The notes under the pieces are model-generated. The model was not told the DNA's origin and searched no databases. It worked only from the letters and a program-made list of their open reading frames with translations. Positions 57,408 through 64,000 of a DNA stretch of 64,000 nt are shown piece by piece. The stretch is from contig UCJA01000001.1 of assembly GCA_900472675.1 (NCBI GenBank), forward strand, positions 1 to 64,000, in the 5' to 3' direction. Both the position numbers and the translations under genes were made by a program. Position 1 is the first letter of the stretch, and each line of letters starts with the position of its first letter. This stretch comes from Hyphomicrobiales bacterium. GTDB lineage: Bacteria > Pseudomonadota > Alphaproteobacteria > Rhizobiales > Rhizobiaceae.

Positions 57408-59075
57408 ATGGCAAACCAAGAAGAACTGGTGTTTCTTCCCCTCGGCGGCGTGGGCGAGATCGGCATGAACCTCGCACTCTACGGATATGGCAGCCCGGGC
57501 AAACGCCAGTGGATCATGGTCGACTGCGGCGTGACGTTCCCGGGGCCAGACCTGCCGGGCGTCGACCTCGTGCTGCCGGACATCCGCTTCCTCGCGGCCG
57601 AGCGCAAGAACCTCAAGGCAATGATCATCACGCATGCGCATGAGGACCATTACGGTGCGATGAACGACCTGTGGCCGGGACTCAATGTGCCCGTCTATGC
57701 GTCGCCGTTTACGGCCGGCATGCTGGATGCCAAGCGCGCTTACGAGGGTGGCCGCGCCGAGATCCCGATCACCATCTTCAAGGCGGGCGATACGATCGAA
57801 GTCGGTCCGTTCAAGATCGAGGCAATCGGCGTCAACCACTCGATCCCGGAGCCCATGTCGCTGGTGATCCGCACCCCGCTCGGCAATGTTGTCCACACGG
57901 GCGACTGGAAGATCGACCATGCGCCGTCGCTCGGGCCGTTTACGGACGAGAGCCGGTTTCGCGCCGTCGGCGACGAGGGTGTGCTCGCGCTTATGTGCGA
58001 TTCCACCAATTCCATGCGCGAAGGCGTGTCGCCCTCCGAGGAGGAAGTCTCCAAGGGGCTGCAGAAGGTCATCGAATCGGCCGAGGGCCGGGTCGCTGTC
58101 ACCACCTTCTCCTCCAACGTCGGGCGTATCCGCTCCATCGCCGAGGCTGCCCAGGCGGCCGGGCGCGAAGTGCTGCTGCTCGGCAGTTCGCTGAAGCGCG
58201 TGGTTAACGTGGCGCGCGACCTCGGGATCATGGAAGGCTTGAAGCCCTTCATCGCCGAAGACGAATACGGCTACATTCCGCGCGACAAGATCGTGGTGAT
58301 CCTGACGGGCAGCCAGGGTGAATCCCGCGCAGCACTTGCCAAGATCTCGCGCGACGAGATGCGCCATGTGGCCCTGTCGGCCGGCGACACGGTGGTGTTT
58401 TCTTCCCGCGCCATTCCCGGCAACGAAAAGGGCATCATCGAGATCAAGAACGCCCTGATCGATCGCGGCATCAAGATCGTCACCGATTCGGATGCGCTGG
58501 TGCATGTGTCGGGCCATCCGCGTCGCAACGAGTTGCTGCAGATGTACGAATGGACGCGGCCTGAGATCCTCGTGCCTGTGCACGGCGAGGCGGCGCATCT
58601 GACGGCGCAGGCGGAGCTTGGTGCATCCGCCGGCATCAAGAGCATTCCGAAGGTTCGCAACGGCAATATCCTGCGGCTGGCGCCGGGTCCGGCCGAAGTC
58701 ATCGGGGAAGCGCCGCACGGCCGTATCTTCAAGGACGGCAAGCTGATCGGCGACATGGAAGAGATGGGGATCAACGATCGCCGCAAGCTCTCCTATGTGG
58801 GCCACGTGGCCGTCAACGTGCTGCTCGACAGCCGCTACGACTTCCTCTCCGATCCGGACGTGGTGGCCTTTGGCCTGCCGCAGTTTGATGACGAGGGCGA
58901 GGACATGGAGGACGGGCTCTACGACGCGGTGCTGGGCGCCATCGAGAGCATTCCTCGCGCGCGCCGCAAGGATCTCGACACGCTGCGCGAAGCCGTGCGG
59001 CGGGCGATCCGTTCGACGGCAAACGAGATGTGGGGCAAGAAGCCGATCGTGACGGTCTTCGTCACACGGATGTAG
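57408..59075 (+). CDS. rnj: ribonuclease J
   Basis: 555-aa metallo-beta-lactamase/beta-CASP RNase with 5'-exo and endonuclease activity in mRNA and rRNA processing. Motifs: LPLGGVGEIGMN at the start, ITHAHEDHYGA (HxHxDH zinc site), VHTGDWKID (Asp), the beta-CASP stretch LTGSQGESRAAL, and VHVSGHPRRNE (late His). Follows birA by 7 nt. Confidence 0.96.
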   Translation: MANQEELVFLPLGGVGEIGMNLALYGYGSPGKRQWIMVDCGVTFPGPDLPGVDLVLPDIRFLAAERKNLKAMIITHAHEDHYGAMNDLWPGLNVPVYASPFTAGMLDAKRAYEGGRAEIPITIFKAGDTIEVGPFKIEAIGVNHSIPEPMSLVIRTPLGNVVHTGDWKIDHAPSLGPFTDESRFRAVGDEGVLALMCDSTNSMREGVSPSEEEVSKGLQKVIESAEGRVAVTTFSSNVGRIRSIAEAAQAAGREVLLLGSSLKRVVNVARDLGIMEGLKPFIAEDEYGYIPRDKIVVILTGSQGESRAALAKISRDEMRHVALSAGDTVVFSSRAIPGNEKGIIEIKNALIDRGIKIVTDSDALVHVSGHPRRNELLQMYEWTRPEILVPVHGEAAHLTAQAELGASAGIKSIPKVRNGNILRLAPGPAEVIGEAPHGRIFKDGKLIGDMEEMGINDRRKLSYVGHVAVNVLLDSRYDFLSDPDVVAFGLPQFDDEGEDMEDGLYDAVLGAIESIPRARRKDLDTLREAVRRAIRSTANEMWGKKPIVTVFVTRM

Positions 59076-59169
59076 GCTAGCGCCGGCAGTCCGGGTTGGC
59101 GTGAGGATGGACACGCCGCCCGGGATGTCTGCCATATTGCATGCCGGTCCGGTTTAGGGAGGATGACAC

Positions 59170-59574
59170 ATGCTGGGACGCGTCAACCATATCGCCATCG
59201 CGGTGCCGGATCTTGCCGCGGCGGCGGCCACCTACCGGGACGTTCTCGGCGCCCGGGTATCTCAGGCGCAGGCGCTGCCGGAGCATGGCGTGACCGTGGT
59301 CTTCGTGGAGCTTGCCAACACCAAGGTGGAGCTTCTCGAACCGCTGGGGCCTACATCGCCGATCACGGCTTTCCTTGCAAAGAACCCGTCCGGCGGAATG
59401 CACCATATCTGCTACGAGGTGGAGGATATCGCCTCCGCCCGGGACGCTCTCAAAGCGGCCGGTGCGCGGGTGCTGGGCACTGGTGAGCCCAGTGTCGGTG
59501 CGCATGGCAAGCCGGTGCTGTTTCTGCACCCCAAGGATTTCAACGGCACGCTGATCGAGCTGGAACAGGCCTGA
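59170..59574 (+). CDS. mce: methylmalonyl-CoA epimerase
   Basis: 134-aa VOC-fold enzyme interconverting (R)- and (S)-methylmalonyl-CoA. Metal-site His/Glu residues occur in RVNHIAIAVPDL, SGGMHHICYEVED and LIELEQ. Used in propionate and odd-chain or branched amino-acid breakdown. Linked to rnj and proS by conserved neighbourhood. Confidence 0.94.
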   Translation: MLGRVNHIAIAVPDLAAAAATYRDVLGARVSQAQALPEHGVTVVFVELANTKVELLEPLGPTSPITAFLAKNPSGGMHHICYEVEDIASARDALKAAGARVLGTGEPSVGAHGKPVLFLHPKDFNGTLIELEQA

Positions 59575-59672
59575 TCGTGCCCGCAAAGGGTGCGGCATCC
59601 GGTCCCGGCCGCGGTGTTTGAGCTTTGGCCACCGCCAGCCTATAAGCATAGCCTCGCAACAGGAATTGCATC

Positions 59673-59942
59673 ATGCCGCTGCTGACGGTCGCTGCCATCT
59701 TCTTCGTTCTCTGGTGGACGGTCTTGTTCATCGTGCTTCCGCTTGGGCATCGCAGCCAGGAGGACGAGGGCAGCGTTGCTACGGGCACCATCGAGAGCGC
59801 ACCGGCGCGTTTCCGGGGAGGCCGGGTGCTGGTGCTGACGACGGTGATCTCGCTTGCGCTCTACGCGAGCTATCACCTGATCTCGAGCAGCCTTGGCATC
59901 GGAATTGAAAACCTGCCGAATATCGTGCCGAGCTTCAACTAG
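59673..59942 (+). CDS. DUF1467 membrane protein
   Basis: 89-aa inner-membrane protein with two helices (VAAIFFVLWWTVLFIVLPLG and VLVLTTVISLALYASYHLI). The WWxVLFxVLPxGxRSQ stretch is typical of the alphaproteobacterial DUF1467 family, which usually sits near mce and proS. Function unknown. Confidence 0.88.
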   Translation: MPLLTVAAIFFVLWWTVLFIVLPLGHRSQEDEGSVATGTIESAPARFRGGRVLVLTTVISLALYASYHLISSSLGIGIENLPNIVPSFN

Positions 59943-60036
59943 TCGGGCGGGATCCATCCGAAGAGGCTTGGAGCAGGGCTGCGCCGCCTAACAGTATGGC
60001 AGTCGCCGGAAGCACAAAACGGCCTTGCAACAAGGC

Positions 60037-60185
60037 AAAAAAAAACAAGGCGATGAAGCCTTGTTCTTTTAGTTTCGCGTGATCCTTAACCGTTGCCGGG
60101 GCTGCGTCAAATGCGCGCCTAAGATCTGATCCTCCCAAGACTTTACCGCGAGGTGGCAAGAATTTGACCTCCTTGCCTGTTTTGT
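60037..60185 (-). ncRNA. candidate trans-acting sRNA, alpha-r9 (Smr9C)-like
   Basis: A 149-nt transcript unit can be drawn on the minus strand. A promoter with -35 ATGACA (60220-60215), a 17-nt spacer and -10 TAGGTT (60197-60192) would start at about 60185. A strong rho-independent terminator ends it: stem AACAAGGC / GCCTTGTT (60065-60044) with a 6-nt loop and a run of T to 60037. The body can fold a GGCAAG / CTTGCC hairpin and has a purine-rich AAGGAGG. Size, strand and place beside proS agree with what I recall for the rhizobial alpha-r9 family, but the primary sequence match is not verified. Confidence 0.65.
60044..60065 (-). terminator. terminator of the sRNA candidate
   Basis: Eight-bp perfect stem with loop TTCATC, followed on the minus strand by a seven-base T-run. 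The plus-strand side is followed by CTTTT, so it may also end readthrough from the DUF1467 gene. Confidence 0.85.
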
Positions 60186-60463
60186 GAGCCAAACCTAGCT
60201 CAAAGGATGAGCTTTGTCATGCGAAATTTTTGCATTTTTGTAACACTTCAGCAAAATTTTCCAGTTGACACAAAACAGGCATCTTTGCCCCGAAATCTAC
60301 ATATTTTGGGAGAGCCGGAGCGCTGAGCTGCTTCGCGAGCGATGCTCTGGATGATGTGTTGCGGGTTCCCTTGGCCCTTCGGAACGGCTATGAACGCAGC
60401 GAACCTGCCATCCAGAACGGCCGATTCCTGCGAGGGACGGCCGGCAACGTCGGAAAAACAAGA

Positions 60464-61786
60464 ATGCGCCTTTCCCGCTATTTCATGCCCATTCTCAAGG
60501 AGAACCCCAAGGAGGCGGAAATCGTCTCGCACCGGCTGATGTTGCGGGCGGGGATGATCCGCCAGCAGAGCCAGGGGATCTATTCCTGGTTGCCGCTCGG
60601 CAAGCGGGTGCTGGACAAGGTCTGCAAGATCGTTCGCGAAGAGCAGGATCGCGCCGGCGCGGTCGAGCTTTTGATGCCGACCCTGCAGTCGGCGGAGCTC
60701 TGGCAGGAAAGCGGTCGCTACGAGGCCTATGGCAAGGAAATGCTGCGTATCAAGGACCGCCAGGAGCGGCCGATGCTTTATGGGCCGACCAACGAGGAGA
60801 TGATCACCGACATCTTCCGGTCCTACATCAAGTCCTACAAGAACCTGCCGCTGAACCTCTATCACATCCAGCTGAAGTTCCGCGACGAGATCCGTCCGCG
60901 CTTCGGCACCATGCGGTCGCGCGAATTCCTGATGAAGGATGCCTATTCCTTCGACATGACCCAGGACGCGGCGATCCATTCCTACAATAAGATGTTCGTG
61001 GCCTACCTGCGCACCTTCGCGCGGCTGGGCGTCCGGGCCATCCCCATGCGTGCCGATACCGGCCCGATCGGCGGTAACCACAGCCACGAATTTATCATCC
61101 TGGCCGACACCGGCGAATCGGAAGTGTTTTCCCACAAGAGCTTTATCGAGTTCGATACGCCGAGCGAGAGCACGGATTTCGACGATGTCGCCGGCCTGCA
61201 GGCCATCTTCGACAAGTGGACCTCCGTCTACGCCGCCACGTCCGAAATGCACGACGAGGCAGCCTTCGACGCCATTCCCGAGAGCGATCGCCTCTCGGCG
61301 CGCGGCATCGAGGTCGGCCACATCTTCTACTTCGGCACGAAATACTCCGAGCCGATGGGTGCCAAGGTTCAGGGACCGGATGGCAAGGAGCATCTTGTGC
61401 ACATGGGATCCTACGGCATCGGGCCGACCCGTCTCGTGCCTGCCATCATCGAAGCTTCGCATGATGAAAACGGCATCATCTGGCCGGAGTCGGTGGCGCC
61501 TTTCGATGTGGTGATCATCAACATGAAGCCTGGCGATGCGGCCTGCGACAGCCTAGCGGAAGGGCTCTACGCCAGCCTCGGCAAGGCCGGCAAGGATGTG
61601 CTCTACGACGATACCGACGAGCGGGCAGGGACCAAGTTCGCGACGGCCGACCTGATCGGCGTGCCGGTGCAGATCATCATCGGCCCCCGCTCTGCCGCCA
61701 ACGGCGAGGTGGAGATCAAGGACCGAAAGACCGGCGCTCGCGAAACCCTGACGGTGGACGCGGCCTTTAACCGCATCACCGGCTGA
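60464..61786 (+). CDS. proS: prolyl-tRNA synthetase
   Basis: 440-aa class II synthetase of the short alphaproteobacterial type, lacking the editing (INS) insert between motifs 2 and 3. Motif 2: [25 protein letters not shown]; motif 3: [19 protein letters not shown] and the anticodon-binding domain ([12 protein letters not shown]) follow the family. The ATG at 60464 begins [13 protein letters not shown], the usual N-terminus. The 270-nt upstream region shows no gene on this strand. Confidence 0.96.
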   Translation: MRLSRYFMPILKENPKEAEIVSHRLMLRAGMIRQQSQGIYSWLPLGKRVLDKVCKIVREEQDRAGAVELLMPTLQSAELWQESGRYEAYGKEMLRIKDRQERPMLYGPTNEEMITDIFRSYIKSYKNLPLNLYHIQLKFRDEIRPRFGTMRSREFLMKDAYSFDMTQDAAIHSYNKMFVAYLRTFARLGVRAIPMRADTGPIGGNHSHEFIILADTGESEVFSHKSFIEFDTPSESTDFDDVAGLQAIFDKWTSVYAATSEMHDEAAFDAIPESDRLSARGIEVGHIFYFGTKYSEPMGAKVQGPDGKEHLVHMGSYGIGPTRLVPAIIEASHDENGIIWPESVAPFDVVIINMKPGDAACDSLAEGLYASLGKAGKDVLYDDTDERAGTKFATADLIGVPVQIIIGPRSAANGEVEIKDRKTGARETLTVDAAFNRITG

Positions 61787-61959
61787 TCAGCGCGCCCGCC
61801 GCCTCCGAATGGACGCAAAGGGCGCGCCTAAGCCTTTCTGGGCAAAGGTCCGGCATGCTGCCCGCAAGTCTGGCAGTTTGGTCGACAGCCCGGCAACAGC
61901 TGTGGCGGGCATATGGACGATGGCGGATTGCGTTCCGCCCTGGGTGTGAGGAAGCGTGA

Positions 61960-63267
61960 ATGGCAAGCGTCGCGGCGAGTGGTGAAACGGAACAGGCGGC
62001 TCGGTCTTCTGCGGCCGGCCCATTTTCGTCCTTCGAACGGATGGTCGCCTGGCGCTACCTGCGCTCGCGTCGCAAGGAAGCCTTCATTTCGGTGATCGCC
62101 GGGTTTTCCTTCGTGGGTATCATGCTGGGCGTCGCTACGCTGATCATCGTCATGGCGGTGATGAACGGTTTCCGCACCGAACTGATTTCCCGCATCCTTG
62201 GCATCAACGGCCACATGATCGTGCAGCCGGTGGATGCGCCGTTTACCGATTACGCCGAACTCACCAAGAAGTTTGCAGCCGTGCCCGGCGTTCGCATGGC
62301 GCTGCCGCTGGTCGAGGGGCAGACGCTCGCCTCCGGACGGGGCGGGGCAGGCTCCGGCGCTCTGGTGCGGGGCGTGCGTCCCGAAGACCTGGAAAAGGTG
62401 AAGGAGGTGTCCTCCAACATCAAGTCCGGCGATATGGTGGGCTTTGCCTCGGGGCAGGGCGTGCTCGTCGGATCACGGCTGGCGGCGCAGCTTGGCCTTT
62501 CGGCCGGCGACCAGATCACGCTGATTTCGCCCGAAGGCGACGTGACGCCGATGGGCGTCAACCCGCGCGTCAAATCCTATCCGGTATCGGGCATCTTCGA
62601 GATCGGCATGTCGGAATATGATGCGACGATCATCTACATGCCGCTCGAGGAGGCGCAGAACTATTTCAACGCGGGCGGCATCGTGCAGTCGATCGAGCTG
62701 TTCATCGACAGCCCCGATGCGGTGGACGACCTGCGGCCGCTCGTGGAAGCGGCAGCCGGACGGCAGATCTTCGTCAGCGACTGGCGGCAGCGCAACCAGA
62801 CCTTCTTCTCGGCGCTGCAGGTCGAACGCAACGTGATGTTCATGATCCTGACGCTGATCGTGCTGGTGGCTGCGCTTAACATCATTTCCGGCCTCATCAT
62901 GCTGGTGAAGGACAAGGGCAGCGATATCGCCATCCTGCGCACCATGGGCGCCGGCGCCGGCGCCATCATGCGCATCTTCTTCATGACGGGGGCCGCAATC
63001 GGCATCGTCGGCACGCTTGCCGGCGTTCTGCTCGGTGTGCTGGTCTGCCTCAACATCGAATCGATCCGGCAGTTCTTCTCCTGGGTCTCCGGCACCGTGC
63101 TGTTCAACCCCGAGCTCTACTTCCTCAGCGAGCTGCCGGCGGAAATGAGTCTGAGCGAAACGCTGTCGGTTGTCGGCATGGCCCTTGTCCTGTCCTTTAT
63201 CGCTACCATCTTCCCGGCCTGGCGTGCCTCGCGGCTCGATCCGGTCCAGGCACTCCGCTACGAATAG
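61960..63267 (+). CDS. lolC: lipoprotein-releasing ABC transporter permease (LolC/LolE type)
   Basis: 435-aa inner-membrane protein that extracts outer-membrane lipoproteins for LolA. One helix ([30 protein letters not shown]) comes first, then a large periplasmic domain (about residues 75-285) and three C-terminal helices with [26 protein letters not shown] as the coupling region and DPVQALRYE at the end. Only one such permease gene is present before lolD, as is usual in alphaproteobacteria, so it probably works as a homodimer. Confidence 0.94.
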   Translation: MASVAASGETEQAARSSAAGPFSSFERMVAWRYLRSRRKEAFISVIAGFSFVGIMLGVATLIIVMAVMNGFRTELISRILGINGHMIVQPVDAPFTDYAELTKKFAAVPGVRMALPLVEGQTLASGRGGAGSGALVRGVRPEDLEKVKEVSSNIKSGDMVGFASGQGVLVGSRLAAQLGLSAGDQITLISPEGDVTPMGVNPRVKSYPVSGIFEIGMSEYDATIIYMPLEEAQNYFNAGGIVQSIELFIDSPDAVDDLRPLVEAAAGRQIFVSDWRQRNQTFFSALQVERNVMFMILTLIVLVAALNIISGLIMLVKDKGSDIAILRTMGAGAGAIMRIFFMTGAAIGIVGTLAGVLLGVLVCLNIESIRQFFSWVSGTVLFNPELYFLSELPAEMSLSETLSVVGMALVLSFIATIFPAWRASRLDPVQALRYE

Positions 63268-63280
63268 GATTAGGGTTCAT

Positions 63281-63964
63281 ATGCCACGCAAACCGGTTTT
63301 GCAGCTTTCTGCCGTCGAGCGCCATTATGGTCAGGCCGAAACGACGCTGTCGATCCTGACCGGCGCGGATTTCACGCTGCACAGCGGCGAGATCGTTGCG
63401 CTGGTGGCGCCGTCGGGCACGGGCAAATCGACGCTGCTGCACCTGGCCGGGCTGCTCGAGCACCCCGACGCCGGCGATGTGTCGATCGGCGGACGCTCCT
63501 GCAACGGGCTTTCGGACGAGGAGCGGACGGCCATCCGCCGCGACGACATCGGCTTCGTCTACCAGTTCCACCACCTGCTGCCGGAGTTCACGGCGCTTGA
63601 AAACATCATGATGCCGCAGCTGATTGCCGGCCTCACGAAGGCCGAGGCTGCCGAACGCGCGGGCCAGTTGCTCGATTACATGCGGATCGGCCACCGGGGC
63701 GACCATCGTCCTTCAGAGCTTTCCGGCGGGGAGCAGCAACGCGTGGCGATTGCGCGTGCGGTGGCCAATGCGCCGCGGGTGCTTCTGGCCGACGAGCCGA
63801 CCGGCAACCTCGACCCAACCACCGCTTCCTATGTGTTCGATGCGCTGGAGGCGCTGGTGCGGCAATCGGGTCTGGCGGCGCTGATCGCCACCCACAACCA
63901 TGATCTTGCCCAGCGAATGGACCGCCGCATCACGCTCGATGCCGGCAAAGTCGTCGAGATGTAG
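63281..63964 (+). CDS. lolD: lipoprotein-releasing ABC transporter ATPase
   Basis: 227-aa ATPase of the MacB/LolD group. Walker A (APSGTGKST), Q-loop ([16 protein letters not shown]), signature (LSGGEQQR), Walker B ([11 protein letters not shown]) and H-loop (IATHNHDLA). [17 protein letters not shown] is typical of LolD. It follows lolC by 13 nt and completes the release machine. Confidence 0.95.
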   Translation: MPRKPVLQLSAVERHYGQAETTLSILTGADFTLHSGEIVALVAPSGTGKSTLLHLAGLLEHPDAGDVSIGGRSCNGLSDEERTAIRRDDIGFVYQFHHLLPEFTALENIMMPQLIAGLTKAEAAERAGQLLDYMRIGHRGDHRPSELSGGEQQRVAIARAVANAPRVLLADEPTGNLDPTTASYVFDALEALVRQSGLAALIATHNHDLAQRMDRRITLDAGKVVEM

Positions 63965-64000
63965 GCACGGTCTGCCGGCCTACCTGCGGGTGGCGCCGGC

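Noticed and set aside
59935..60192. 85-codon minus-strand frame between the DUF1467 gene and proS
   Set aside because: It begins with TTG and translates straight through the terminator hairpin and its T-run (giving FFFA), so it is better explained as part of the sRNA gene and its flank.
60265..60293. TTGACA upstream of proS as a -35 box
   Set aside because: The position 17 nt downstream reads CCCCGA, which is not a -10 element, and no other spacing gives a good match.

Overview
The window reads as chromosomal DNA of an alphaproteobacterium of the family Rhizobiaceae (Rhizobium/Agrobacterium/Ensifer/Shinella type; the genus cannot be fixed by eye). Base composition is high-GC. The main clues are a type II glutamine synthetase (glnII) divergent from a gstI-like regulator, an Rkp/Kps-type K-antigen export module, and a full nuoA-N operon running into birA-rnj-mce-DUF1467-proS-lolC-lolD, an order I recall as typical of this family.

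Layout. 1-13.2 kb: reductive pyrimidine degradation. The genes are an importer ATPase cut by the left edge, a cupin, dihydropyrimidinase (hydA), an M20 N-carbamoyl-beta-alanine amidohydrolase, a RutR-like TetR regulator, and preA/preT dihydropyrimidine dehydrogenase. glnII/gstI and a chemoreceptor lie between the two halves. Three similar dyads (one before the amidohydrolase, two before preT) suggest one RutR regulon. 12.5-14.5 kb: a cysteine-rich DUF2325 protein with an overlapping small gene, DUF423, a truncated hemoglobin, a small disordered protein and tRNA-Gln. 14.6-26.0 kb: a sugar-acid catabolic island with an RraA-like protein, an IlvD/Edd dehydratase, a divergent GntR regulator, a DapA-type aldolase, a PotABCD-like ABC importer, an enolase-superfamily enzyme, an SMP-30 lactonase and an aldose 1-epimerase. 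26.2-27.2 kb: D-Ala-D-Ala carboxypeptidase.

27.4-35.6 kb: the Kdp potassium pump and its sensor/regulator, in the unusual order kdpF-(small ORF)-kdpB-(small membrane ORF)-kdpA-kdpC-kdpD-kdpE. 35.6-39.9 kb (minus): capsule/K-antigen export genes of KpsM, KpsT, KpsE and KpsC type. 40.0-40.5 kb: tRNA-Val (minus) and twin tRNA-Asp genes. 40.9-56.6 kb: nuoABCDEFGHIJKLMN encoding respiratory complex I, with two extra small genes (after nuoD and after nuoF). 56.6-64 kb: biotin ligase, RNase J, methylmalonyl-CoA epimerase, a DUF1467 membrane protein, a likely trans-acting sRNA on the minus strand, prolyl-tRNA synthetase and the lipoprotein-release transporter LolC/LolD.

The observations most worth following are the rearranged kdp operon with two tiny membrane-protein genes, the shared RutR-like operators, the 149-nt sRNA candidate upstream of proS, the glnII/gstI control region, the uncharacterised DUF2325 pair, and the unexplained small genes inside the nuo and pyrimidine operons. 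I saw no insertion sequence, prophage, CRISPR array or clearly new multigene defence-type system.
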